DNA of 64,000 nucleotides from Clostridium pasteurianum DSM 525 = ATCC 6013 (GTDB lineage Bacteria; Bacillota; Clostridia; Clostridiales; Clostridiaceae), in NCBI RefSeq assembly GCF_000807255.1, contig NZ_CP009268.1:4288102-4352101 (forward strand). The letters are read 5' to 3'. The position numbers and the translations under genes were made by a program. This document shows positions 15,572 through 24,092 of this stretch, piece by piece (within the stretch, counting starts at the first letter, position 1; each line of letters opens with the position of its first letter). The notes under the pieces were generated by a model that was given only the letters and a program-made list of their open reading frames with translations, was not told the DNA's origin and searched no databases.

Positions 15572-16972
15572 TTAACCTCCTAACATAATCATTGTTTCCG
15601 CTACTCCTGTAGTTGCATCTGGAGCATCATCATGTTTGTTGTCTCCTTCTCTTTGGTAAGTTGCCATAGCCTTATAATAATCAGGCCATCTGTCTCGCCA
15701 ATTCACAGGATAATAAATGTGGTCCATTACCCAGGTGCTATGTGAAAGTATTCTTGCATTTTTATTCTTGGATTGATGAAACCATTTAACACTAGTTCTA
15801 AAGTTCTTAAGGATTTCCTCCATTATTCTTATAACAGCTCTGGCAAAACCACTCCCGCCGTTATTACCTTCTACTCTGCTTCTGTTTACTTCATGTTTTG
15901 TAAGAGCTTCAGCAACTGCCTTCTCAGTTACACTCATAGGATTTTTAGTGTATATAATGTCAAGAATATAGGCTTCATGATTGTATGCACCCCATATGAT
16001 ATTGCATAGATAGTCAGCTCCTTCATCTGCTGTATCTGTGTAGCTGAATATTTCAGTAAATAAAGGATTACCGCTATGATCTTTAGGTATTTCAGTATAA
16101 GTTTTAAAATCCTCGTACAATTTACCCTTTAAATCAATAGGTATTTGCTGATAGTTTGCACTGGCAATATCCTCACCCATAGCTCTGATTTTTGATTTAT
16201 AAGTTCTATGTGATAGTATTTCATCACATAGCATAGTTCCGTCATCTTGAAGGGCTTTCATGCTTATATGCTTTATCTTCTTTCCTTCTTCAATGAAATG
16301 CTCCAATGCTCTTCCTGCTAAATCTCCGGTGGACCATCTAGTCATGATGATAATGATTTTGCCACCTTCTTCAAGTCTTGAAAGCATTGTATTAGTAAAC
16401 CATTCCCAGTGCTTTTCTAAAGTATTTTCATTGTTGGCTTCTTCGGAGTTCTTGATTAAATCATCTATTATCATGAGAGAGCATCCAAAACCTGTCGCAG
16501 TACCTGTAGGAGATGTAGCCAGATAATTGTTATAGCCATTTTCTAAGGACCACAGGTTCATAGCTCCATCACCTTTTTTTATCCTAGTATTAGGGAATAT
16601 ATCAGAGTAAACTATTTTGTCCTTATCTGCTTTTTCCTCTAATATGCCATTTCTTACTGCTTTAGAGAATGTAGTGGATAAAGTCTCATTGTATGATCCT
16701 GTCATAATCTTTTCATTCTGATTTTTTCCTAATACCCATTCAACAAAATTAGAAGCTGTTCTTGATTTTCCATGTCTTGGCGGTAGATTTAATACAAGTA
16801 CTTCATCCTCACCCTCATAGAAGTTTTGAAAACCCTCACAAAGCTCCACAAGATATTCTCTATTCCTCTTATAGAAGTCAGGAGCCATTAAATTGCAAAA
16901 AGAAAAGAACTCACGTCTTGCGAGTTCTAACTTTGCTCCTAAAGCTATTTCCTTTTTATCCATCTTCATCAC
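15572..16972 (-). CDS. terL: Phage terminase large subunit
   Basis: This 466-residue packaging motor contains an ATPase with Walker A PPRHGKSRT (about 64-72) and Walker B LMIIDD. An RNase H-like nuclease follows, with acidic residues in SYTDTADEGADYL and the late motif HDDAPDATTG. It cuts concatemeric DNA and pumps it through the portal. The start overlaps the terminase small subunit by 17 bases; GTG 16972, ATG 16969 and ATG 16963 are all possible and none has a strong ribosome site, which suggests coupled translation. Confidence 0.93.
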   Translation of the reverse strand: MMKMDKKEIALGAKLELARREFFSFCNLMAPDFYKRNREYLVELCEGFQNFYEGEDEVLVLNLPPRHGKSRTASNFVEWVLGKNQNEKIMTGSYNETLSTTFSKAVRNGILEEKADKDKIVYSDIFPNTRIKKGDGAMNLWSLENGYNNYLATSPTGTATGFGCSLMIIDDLIKNSEEANNENTLEKHWEWFTNTMLSRLEEGGKIIIIMTRWSTGDLAGRALEHFIEEGKKIKHISMKALQDDGTMLCDEILSHRTYKSKIRAMGEDIASANYQQIPIDLKGKLYEDFKTYTEIPKDHSGNPLFTEIFSYTDTADEGADYLCNIIWGAYNHEAYILDIIYTKNPMSVTEKAVAEALTKHEVNRSRVEGNNGGSGFARAVIRIMEEILKNFRTSVKWFHQSKNKNARILSHSTWVMDHIYYPVNWRDRWPDYYKAMATYQREGDNKHDDAPDATTGVAETMIMLGG

Positions 16973-17507
16973 AAGAAGCTGCTAACTTCTTAAGCTCTTC
17001 TGTAGATAAATCTTTATATGGGTTATTAATTGTTACATTACCACTGTGCTGTAATTCCTGCTTATCTCTCCACTGCTGCTGCTTTCTATTCTTAAGCCAA
17101 AATATTTGTGCTGTAGTATCTGGTGCTACTTCTTTTTTAACTGTTTTAGTAACTACCATTTCATACACTGGAAATCCATGTATATCTTCTAAAGGCCTAC
17201 CTCGTGCATCCTTCTTTAGCATTAACTCTTTGGTAACTTCTGTATATTTATATCCTAATGCTCTTTTTAAGAGTGCATTCTCAACCTCAAAGTCAATTAT
17301 CTCTTTCCCCTTTTTTAGGGCTTCGGAAACTTCGGAATGTTCTTTCTTATGTTTATAGAAAGTAGTCAATCCTATACCTAAGTTATTTGCTATCTGCTTA
17401 TCAGTGAGCCCTTCACGTGCCCAACCTTCAATTAGAATCAATTTATCCTTGATATCTTCCCATTTTGATTTTGCCACTAGACTCACCTCACTTTCTATTC
17501 TAAACAT
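16956..17507 (-). CDS. terS: Phage terminase small subunit
   Basis: This 183-residue protein has an N-terminal helix-turn-helix (GWAREGLTDKQIANNLGIG, about 30-48, then TTFYKHKKEH), a helical middle, and a C-terminal region with PDTTAQIFWLKNRKQQQWRD. This pattern is typical of terminase small subunits that recognise the packaging site. It is the first gene of the late structural operon. Its leader holds the hairpin at 17515 and the promoters further upstream. Confidence 0.85.
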   Translation of the reverse strand: MFRIESEVSLVAKSKWEDIKDKLILIEGWAREGLTDKQIANNLGIGLTTFYKHKKEHSEVSEALKKGKEIIDFEVENALLKRALGYKYTEVTKELMLKKDARGRPLEDIHGFPVYEMVVTKTVKKEVAPDTTAQIFWLKNRKQQQWRDKQELQHSGNVTINNPYKDLSTEELKKLAASCDEDG

Positions 17508-17514
17508 AGCAAAA

Positions 17515-17535
17515 GAACGCCCACTAAAGGCGTTC
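17515..17535 (-). promoter_or_regulatory. Hairpin in the late operon leader
   Basis: Perfect 7-base arms GAACGCC (17515-17521) and GGCGTTC (17529-17535) surround a 7-base loop. On the minus strand TTTTGC follows, only 8 bases before terS. It could be a weak terminator or attenuator controlling entry into the late genes, or part of a packaging-site structure. Confidence 0.5.
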
Positions 17536-17577
17536 CCTGCACAAGATATTTAAATTTTTATAATTTTACACAATATC

Positions 17578-17606
17578 ATTTTCTCATATTATAAAAGGTA
17601 CGTCAA
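17578..17606 (-). promoter_or_regulatory. Candidate late promoter P2
   Basis: On the minus strand TTGACG (17606-17601) and GAAAAT (17583-17578) are 17 bases apart. The -35 is good and the -10 is weak. Such a pair could need the activator coded at 17694. It precedes terS by about 70 bases. Confidence 0.35.
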
Positions 17607-17656
17607 TTCCACGCAAAAGGACATTTTTTATCAGCTAAATTATGGCTACTTTGGCT

Positions 17657-17685
17657 ATATTACTGGGATTACGGTATCTTGACAA
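17657..17685 (-). promoter_or_regulatory. Candidate late promoter P1
   Basis: On the minus strand TTGTCA (17685-17680) and TAATAT (17662-17657) are 17 bases apart, close to the sigma-A consensus. It lies just after the stop of the late regulator gene and about 150 bases before terS. Confidence 0.5.
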
Positions 17686-17693
17686 GGACATTC

Positions 17694-18242
17694 TTAAAGC
17701 CTTATTCCATCTATTCCGAAAAATAAAATACTTAAATCTTCAATCGCACCTCTTACATCTCTTCCAATCGTTTTAACAGTAACATTGAAATGCTCTGCCA
17801 CCTGTTCATACGTTGGTACCACTTCATCCTTAGATGGATCGATATACATGTATTTAATTATCCTATATCTTCTCTCTTTAATTTTACCCTCGCTTTTACA
17901 TATCGCCTGATAATATTTCATGGCTTTGTTAATATGCCCCACTATAATTAAAGTCCTTATCTTGGTCCTGCTTAAAGCTTGAATGTACTGCTCTTCATCA
18001 TTGATAGCTTCTATATCGTCTAATACATCTACAGCATTCTTTTCGTAAATGGCATTAGTAGAACTATCCGATATTTTATTATGAATCTTAAGCCCCCTAT
18101 AATGCTTAAGCAGTAGTCTTGTATTTCTAAGTCTCCGGTCATATCTCTTCTTGGTTTTATAGTATTCCTGCTCCTTTATATATTTAATTCCTTCTCGAAC
18201 ACCTATTTTAACAGCTTCATCATAACTTATATTCTGCTCCAT
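17694..18242 (-). CDS. Phage late transcription regulator (sigma-like, ArpU/RinA type)
   Basis: This 182-residue basic protein has a helical N-terminus and a C-terminal region-4-like helix-turn-helix (PTYEQVAEHFNVTVKTIGRDV, about 145-165). Proteins of this type sit just before the terminase genes of Gram-positive phages and switch on late transcription. Here the late promoters and terS follow directly, which fits. It overlaps nothing and is preceded by the helicase gene at 12 bases. Confidence 0.7.
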   Translation of the reverse strand: MEQNISYDEAVKIGVREGIKYIKEQEYYKTKKRYDRRLRNTRLLLKHYRGLKIHNKISDSSTNAIYEKNAVDVLDDIEAINDEEQYIQALSRTKIRTLIIVGHINKAMKYYQAICKSEGKIKERRYRIIKYMYIDPSKDEVVPTYEQVAEHFNVTVKTIGRDVRGAIEDLSILFFGIDGIRL

Positions 18243-18254
18243 GCTATCAACCTC

Positions 18255-19619
18255 CTAGCTCTTATATTTTTGAATTCTAGCTTTCACAGCTTCCAGTAAT
18301 GTATTTTGATTTATTTCTTTACTTCCTAAAGCTCTCATAACATCTTCATCAACTGTCCCTTTGCTTATCAAGTGATGTATTATTACATTCTCTTTTTGAC
18401 CCTGTCTATAAAGTCTTGCATTAGCCTGTTGATAGAGTTCCAAGCTCCATGCAAGCCCAAACCAAACAATAATATTTCCTCCATACTGAAGATTAAGTCC
18501 ATGTCCTGCTCCTGCTGGATGAACTAAAAGTACTGGTATTTTACCCTCATTCCATTTCTTAATATCTTTAGAATCTTCAAGTCCTGTAGCAGATACCTTT
18601 TTAGATTTTAGAAAGCTTTTAATTCTATCAAAGTCATGTTTAAAACTATAAAACACTAATACTGGTTTTCCGTTTGCTGCTTCAATAATATCTAACAAAG
18701 CTTTTAACTTTTCCTCATGAATTTCTACAACATCATGATTTTCTGAATAAATAGCTCCATTGGACATTTGGAGTAATTTGTTAGTAAGTACTGCTGCATT
18801 AGCTGCGGTTATATCGTCTTCTCCAAGTTCTAAAACAAGATCCTTTTCAAGCTGCTTATATTTATTAATTATTCTATCAGATAAATTTATATTTATTTCA
18901 TTATCAATTCTTTCAGGCATATTTAAATAATCTTCTGCTTTCATAGAAATACAAATATCAGATATTTTATTATGAATTGCTTCTTCTGCACCTTCTTTAA
19001 GATTCCAATTATAAACCACAAATTGATTTCTATTACCAGGTGTAAAATACTGCTCCTTATAGCTTGAAATAGTTTTACCTAACCTTTTCCCACCATCAAG
19101 TAAATAAAGCTGTGACCATAAATCTATTAAACTATTAGGTGCTGGTGTTCCAGTAAGTCCTACTATTCTTTTAAAATAGGGTCTAACTTTTCTTAGTGCT
19201 CTAAATCTTTTAGCTTTAGAAGATTTAAAGCTTGATAGTTCATCTATGACCACCATATCAAAGGTCCAGTTCTTAAAACATCTCTCTACTAGCCAATCTA
19301 CATTTTCCCTATTAGTTATATAGATATCTGCATCTATATTTAAAGCTATTGTTCTTTCCTTTACAGATCCTAAGACCTTAGATATCTTTAAATTAAGATG
19401 GTCCCATTTATCTATTTCAGTACTCCATGTATCTTCTGCTACTCTTAGTGGTGCTATAACTAAAATTTTATTTACTTCTCCAAGAAATAATAAGTCATCT
19501 ATTGCAGTAAGTGTAGTGACGGTTTTACCTAAACCCATATCTAGGAAAAGACCTGCTGCTGGATTATTTAAAATGTGATTAGCTGCATATTCCTGATAAC
19601 TATGAGGTATGAATTTCAT
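18255..19619 (-). CDS. Phage SNF2-family helicase
   Basis: This 454-residue superfamily 2 ATPase contains Walker A LDMGLGKT (26-33), motif II VIDELSSFK in place of DEAH, motif III GLTGTPAPN, and in the C-terminal lobe VLLVHPAGAGHGLNLQ and QQANARLYRQGQ, the SNF2 motifs V and VI. It is coded next to the VRR-NUC nuclease and overlaps it by 4 bases. This pair is common in siphophage replication blocks. It may remodel replication forks or recombination intermediates. Full length. Confidence 0.88.
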   Translation of the reverse strand: MKFIPHSYQEYAANHILNNPAAGLFLDMGLGKTVTTLTAIDDLLFLGEVNKILVIAPLRVAEDTWSTEIDKWDHLNLKISKVLGSVKERTIALNIDADIYITNRENVDWLVERCFKNWTFDMVVIDELSSFKSSKAKRFRALRKVRPYFKRIVGLTGTPAPNSLIDLWSQLYLLDGGKRLGKTISSYKEQYFTPGNRNQFVVYNWNLKEGAEEAIHNKISDICISMKAEDYLNMPERIDNEININLSDRIINKYKQLEKDLVLELGEDDITAANAAVLTNKLLQMSNGAIYSENHDVVEIHEEKLKALLDIIEAANGKPVLVFYSFKHDFDRIKSFLKSKKVSATGLEDSKDIKKWNEGKIPVLLVHPAGAGHGLNLQYGGNIIVWFGLAWSLELYQQANARLYRQGQKENVIIHHLISKGTVDEDVMRALGSKEINQNTLLEAVKARIQKYKS

Positions 19620-19894
19620 GTTCTCACCTCTCTTATAAACATATCTACTTTTTCTACTGTATCTAAAGTTCTCACTTCAAAACCTAAACATCTTAATTCT
19701 TTTGCTCTAAACTCTTGGATTTTTCTCAATTTTTCACCGGGTGCTTTAAGCTCTACAAATATTATCTTTCCATGTGGTAATAGAACAATCCTGTCTGGCA
19801 CTCCTGTCACACCAGGGCTAACGAACTTTAATGCTTTTCCACCTATCTGGTCTATTTTATTTTTAAGTCTTTTTTCAATTTTACTTTCTTGCAA
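19616..19894 (-). CDS. VRR-NUC domain nuclease
   Basis: This 92-residue single-domain protein is of the PD-(D/E)XK type. The catalytic pattern is visible as GVPDRIVL (Asp about 33) and IIFVELKAPGEK (Glu and Lys about 48-50). VRR-NUC proteins cut branched DNA. It is coupled to the SNF2 helicase by a 4-base overlap and follows the repeat-rich candidate origin. Confidence 0.88.
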   Translation of the reverse strand: MQESKIEKRLKNKIDQIGGKALKFVSPGVTGVPDRIVLLPHGKIIFVELKAPGEKLRKIQEFRAKELRCLGFEVRTLDTVEKVDMFIREVRT

Positions 19895-19918
19895 GATATC
19901 ACCTTCTTAATTTTAAGT

Positions 19919-20173
19919 GTGAACACTGTGAACAATTTTTCTATATATATATATATCCGTGTATTAGGCGTGTATATGTATATACGTATACGCCTAATTA
20001 TATAAATACTACTTATATATTATTTTTTGTTCACATTGTTCACATTAGGCTTTAAACCCTTGGTATCACTAGCTTTATAGTGTGAACAAATGCGTGAACA
20101 AAGCAAAATTTTATGTTCACATTGTTCACGTTGGTAAAAACTGTAAAATATTACTTTGTTCACACTTATTCAC
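19919..20173. repeat. Iteron cluster and palindrome: candidate phage replication origin
   Basis: Between the VRR-NUC gene and the primase gene there are nine exact copies of TGTTCAC or its complement GTGAACA, plus one variant (TATTCAC). They start at 19919, 19928, 20028, 20037, 20082, 20094, 20114, 20123, 20157 and 20167. They come in pairs, mostly 9 bases apart, in both orientations. In the middle is an AT-rich stretch (alternating TA, then a 36-base imperfect palindrome at 19963-19998 with arms ATTAGGCGT / ACGCCTAAT). This is the layout of an origin with iterons and an unwinding region. An operator array is the other option. Confidence 0.65.
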
Positions 20174-22592
20174 GTATAAAAGCTCTTTGAGTTCCATAAA
20201 TTTTACCAAATCGTAATCTACCCTCATAACTTTTCCATCCTTCAATCCCTTTGAGAATATCATTAATTTCTCTTGACTGCATAGGATTAAGCTGTTTAGG
20301 ATCACCATTAAAAAGCTCTACCCATATTTCCATAACACAAGTTTTATCTCGCCTAATATTGCCCTCTGGAATGTCCCCAAAATCCGAGCCCTGAATATAG
20401 CTTCTTTTCTCGGAAATGCTTAAATTATACCAATTATCAGTGATAGGCTTATTTAAATATTCTTCAATTAATCCAGCCTTTGCACTTTCTTCTGAATGAG
20501 AATCTTGCTGTCTTTCAGCTTCCTTTAATTCCTCTTTATTTAAATGTAATGGTTCTTTATTATTCCATAGCTCTACAGCCTCAGCCCATATCTGATCTAT
20601 TTCATTATCAAGGTCCCCATACACTTTTTTAGTAGTTTTCTGGATTCCTACATCTATTGGCCAAAATCTTCTATTACCTGTTTTATCTCTTAAAAATTCT
20701 CTATCATTAGTGGTACCAATAAATATGCATTGCCTTGGAAAGCGACTTGTTCTTCTTCCATAAGCTACTCTATAAATGTCCTCAGTCTTAGATAAGAAAT
20801 GTTTTGTAGCTTCGATGTCAGCTTTCTTTGTGGCCATCATTTCTCCCATTTCCAGGAGCCATACACCTTGAAGCTGTTCATATGCTTCTTTACCACTAAC
20901 AGTTGTTAAGCTATCAGAATACCACTCCATACCAAGCTTTTTTATAATGGTACTTTTATATATGCCCTGTGGACCTGAGAGTACTGGCATGTTATCAAAT
21001 TTAATACCAGGAACAAAAATTCTTGCTACTGCTGCAACTATTATTTTTCTCGTTACAGTTCTTACATATGAATTATCTTCCGCACCTAAATAGTCTATAA
21101 ATAAAGTACTTACTCTCTCTTTACCATCCCATACTAAGTTATTTAAATATTCTTTCACTGGATGGAATGAATGCTTTTCAAAACTTAATGCTAGAGCATC
21201 AGCACATTTTGCAGTACTTGAAATGCTATAATATTTTTCAATAAATTCTCTAAGTCCACTATCATCAGTATCATTCCAATCTGATTTATTATTTTTACTT
21301 CTCCATGGAAGCTGGCCAATGACTACAGCTCTATTGGAAAATTCATTGTAGGCTATCTTTCCTTTAAGCAGTGGTTCATTTTCTATTATTAATAAAAAGT
21401 TGCTTATTGTACTTCTAAGCTTTCCCTGTTCTGTATAAGTAAGTTCTTTAAGCCACTTCGTGTCTATATCTACATCAGTTTCAACTACTCCAAAATCCTC
21501 CTGGGCCTTTTCAAGCTTTTCTCTGCCTAGAGTCTCCATTACTTTTTCATTATTACTTGCAAACTCACTCATTCTAGTAAATGACGGTAGTCTATTAACT
21601 GGTGTATCTGCCTTGGCTTCATCATCTAAAGAACTAAATTTATGAATTCTTACTAAATCAAAGGCATTACACAAAATTCCGCTTGTAGGATCCGTACCAT
21701 GATGGCTAAAACTAAATTTATCTTCATAAACTACAACTCCACCAGTGGTACTTCCTTCTGAATAGGTATATCTGGTTTCATCAGTACCAGGTACATATAT
21801 TTCATTTAAAAATTCTCCTATAGCTTCAGTTATTGTGTAGGTCCTGCAGAATGCACCAATGACCCCCTTCTTTTCTAAAGGATCTTCCTGCTTCTTTATT
21901 GCACTTGTAATCTTTGCCCTAGCTCTGCTACTCTCTGGCCAATAACTAACATCTTGCCAACCAAAAGTATATCTTGCGAGTACTTCATCCGGATTAAGCC
22001 ATTGCAGGTCCTGTACTTTAAAAACATATTCTCCATCACTTGAAGTTGATGGCCAATACATAAGTCTTGATGGTTCATAAGTTGTATCGTCAAACTGATC
22101 TATTCCTAAATCATCTGCAACCATTCTACTTACTGCCTGATATTCGTCCGGAAGTACTGGTCTACTTAATGGAATAACTAGTCTTAATCTTTGATTATCC
22201 GGTGCATGTGTATGAGTTGAATACATTGTAACCGAGAAGTCCCATAGAAGCTCTATAGAGCTCCATATATCACCTTTAACATAATCCAAGTCTAATGTTA
22301 ATAAAGTTCTGTTAGCAACGTTCTCAGCTTTTCTGCGGCCATTCTTTAAGCTTCCACCTACAAAGCCACCAACATCTTTAAGATTATCCCTCTCTGTCTT
22401 AGGAAGCTTCTTATATTCTGCATAAGTCTCAGGTGTTCTTGTAGTGGTTGAAAGCTTTTTAATTAAGTCAGAATACATAATGGTTTTGTTCTTCCAATGG
22501 GTTTCTTTTTTACTTTTTCCGGTGGCTAGAGTAATAGATCCATCATGTTTAATTTTTGTAATTATTAGTGTATCTTCTTTTTTATATTCCAC
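20166..22592 (-). CDS. Phage primase/helicase (virulence-associated protein E family)
   Basis: This 808-residue protein has an N-terminal archaeo-eukaryotic-primase-like region (LLTLDLDYVKGD near 90; VTMYSTHTHAPDNQRLRLVIP). The C-terminal VirE-type ATPase has a P-loop GPQGIYKS (about 540), LLEMGEMM, and ATKHFLSKTEDIYRVAYGR and FIGTTNDREFLRDKTGNRRFWP. It should prime and unwind phage DNA at the adjacent iterons. The start is a GTG four bases after a run of eight Gs, which acts as the ribosome site. Its stop codon lies inside the last iteron. Confidence 0.88.
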   Translation of the reverse strand: MEYKKEDTLIITKIKHDGSITLATGKSKKETHWKNKTIMYSDLIKKLSTTTRTPETYAEYKKLPKTERDNLKDVGGFVGGSLKNGRRKAENVANRTLLTLDLDYVKGDIWSSIELLWDFSVTMYSTHTHAPDNQRLRLVIPLSRPVLPDEYQAVSRMVADDLGIDQFDDTTYEPSRLMYWPSTSSDGEYVFKVQDLQWLNPDEVLARYTFGWQDVSYWPESSRARAKITSAIKKQEDPLEKKGVIGAFCRTYTITEAIGEFLNEIYVPGTDETRYTYSEGSTTGGVVVYEDKFSFSHHGTDPTSGILCNAFDLVRIHKFSSLDDEAKADTPVNRLPSFTRMSEFASNNEKVMETLGREKLEKAQEDFGVVETDVDIDTKWLKELTYTEQGKLRSTISNFLLIIENEPLLKGKIAYNEFSNRAVVIGQLPWRSKNNKSDWNDTDDSGLREFIEKYYSISSTAKCADALALSFEKHSFHPVKEYLNNLVWDGKERVSTLFIDYLGAEDNSYVRTVTRKIIVAAVARIFVPGIKFDNMPVLSGPQGIYKSTIIKKLGMEWYSDSLTTVSGKEAYEQLQGVWLLEMGEMMATKKADIEATKHFLSKTEDIYRVAYGRRTSRFPRQCIFIGTTNDREFLRDKTGNRRFWPIDVGIQKTTKKVYGDLDNEIDQIWAEAVELWNNKEPLHLNKEELKEAERQQDSHSEESAKAGLIEEYLNKPITDNWYNLSISEKRSYIQGSDFGDIPEGNIRRDKTCVMEIWVELFNGDPKQLNPMQSREINDILKGIEGWKSYEGRLRFGKIYGTQRAFIRE

Positions 22593-22626
22593 ATTACCCC
22601 CCCCTCACACATGAGTGTTTATTTTG

Positions 22627-22773
22627 CTAATCTTTATATTTAGGCAATACTCCTTTAATAATCCATTGAATGCCCCAGCATAGTCTAAATACTTCTTCTC
22701 CTTTATAAGTAACCTGTAAATCAAGTCCTATAATTATAAAACTGATTACTGCGGCATTAAAAAATGTTTCCAT
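22627..22773 (-). CDS. Small phage protein (48 residues)
   Basis: This short frame starts METFFNAAVISFIIIG after an AAAGGTG ribosome site. It has one hydrophobic stretch and ends WIIKGVLPKYKD. Its ribosome site overlaps the end of the broken gene upstream. It is too short for a family call. The small size and packing fit an ordinary phage accessory gene. Confidence 0.45.
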   Translation of the reverse strand: METFFNAAVISFIIIGLDLQVTYKGEEVFRLCWGIQWIIKGVLPKYKD

Positions 22774-22778
22774 GGCAT

Positions 22779-23018
22779 TCACCTTTCTTCTTCTATATCA
22801 AAATCACTTATATGCGATTGACTTACATTGCCTCGGTTTGCTTCTTCAATTAAGCCCCAATCTATTTCCGTTATCTCTAATTTACTACCATCTTATAATA
22901 CAAGCTGCATACCTTCGATATCATCAAATACTATATCTGTTGCTTTTTCTTCATTCTCAGATTTAACCATAAAACTAATTCTTGCGGCTAAACTTACACC
23001 ACCGTAAAATTCTTTCAT
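22779..23018 (-). pseudogene. Small phage gene with internal TAA stop
   Basis: Read from the ATG at 23018 (or 23024), the frame gives MKEFYGGVSLAARISFMV up to MQLVL, then a TAA at 22895-22893. It continues in the same frame for 38 more codons (DGSKLEITEIDWGLIEEANR onward) to a TGA. Both halves look like one protein, so a single base change (for example AAA to TAA, Lys to stop) has probably broken it. Only a 41-residue product would be made now. Confidence 0.55.
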
Positions 23019-23052
23019 AATCATTCCGCCATTTCATTTGTGGTATAATCAA

Positions 23053-24078
23053 TTATTTTTCAACGTAATTTTCTATATTCTTGATTATCATATTAATGCT
23101 ACCATCACCATTATCTTTGATTTCAAATTTATTGATATCCTTATAGGCATCATCTGTTATGCTTAAATCTATATCACTGCTTACTTTGATTTTTAATTTA
23201 CTAAGCTTTTTCTCCAAGTATTCTTTATCAATTTCAATATTTTCTAAGTCCCTATCCTGCATATAAGCTATAAAGTTTTCTTGATTTTCTTTAAAAGGTA
23301 GTAATTTCTTTGCCAATTCATAAATATCTATTTCATCATTAGTGTTTAATGCAAACTTTATATTGCTTCTTAATTTTTCAGCTTTTACTGCTTCATTTTT
23401 AAAGTTACTCCTGGTCCAGATCTCTACAGCATTTAAAAATTGCTTTGTTTTATCTCTATCATTTTCAACTAAATAGCCTTTTAGAAATTTATCTACAAAA
23501 TAATTTTTATCATATTCGTCTGAATCCTTAAGGTATTCTTTATCAAATACTAACAAATCATATTCCTGGTTTTCTCTTACAGGTTTAATAAATGCAGCCT
23601 TTTGTATCTTCTTTTTATCCGGAAGAACTGTTTTTATAGATGTTAGTTGTACTCCAACATTATCATCTACTAAATCAATATGATGTGTGTATTGTTTGAT
23701 ATAATCTATTTTTAGTATCCCAATCATTGGGCCATATTCAGTACTAAAAGAAACTACTAAAAGGTCACATGAGGGAATAGTATTTATTTGATTCATAAAA
23801 TGAAATAAGCTTTTTGCTATAATAGATGATGAAGGTAATATATTAACTCTCCCGTCTAAATAACGTTGACATGTATCTTTTATTATGTTTTTTTTATCCA
23901 TAAATTTAGCATATCTTAAATTATCATCTTTAAGTACTCTCTCTATATGACTTAGAATAAATCTATATGAATCCTCATTAATATCCAGCTGATAATTATT
24001 CAAGATAGGTTCATCTGCATTATTATCTAACACGTGAAGCACTGCTTCATTTATACTTATATCTCTAATTTTATCCAT
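23053..24078 (-). CDS. NA37-family nucleoid-associated protein
   Basis: This 341-residue protein resembles the 37-kDa nucleoid-associated family (YejK/NdpA). It starts with ISINEAVLHVLDN, has a helical domain, then the core CDLLVVSFSTEYGPMIGILK and YDLLVFDKE, and a charged C-terminus. The family binds DNA in bacteria but is not a standard phage replication gene. Here it lies between the polymerase and the small genes before the primase, in the same direction and spacing as its neighbours. It may cover or organise phage DNA. The family call is from memory. Confidence 0.65.
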   Translation of the reverse strand: MDKIRDISINEAVLHVLDNNADEPILNNYQLDINEDSYRFILSHIERVLKDDNLRYAKFMDKKNIIKDTCQRYLDGRVNILPSSSIIAKSLFHFMNQINTIPSCDLLVVSFSTEYGPMIGILKIDYIKQYTHHIDLVDDNVGVQLTSIKTVLPDKKKIQKAAFIKPVRENQEYDLLVFDKEYLKDSDEYDKNYFVDKFLKGYLVENDRDKTKQFLNAVEIWTRSNFKNEAVKAEKLRSNIKFALNTNDEIDIYELAKKLLPFKENQENFIAYMQDRDLENIEIDKEYLEKKLSKLKIKVSSDIDLSITDDAYKDINKFEIKDNGDGSINMIIKNIENYVEK

Positions 24079-24092
24079 TTTACACTCTCCTT

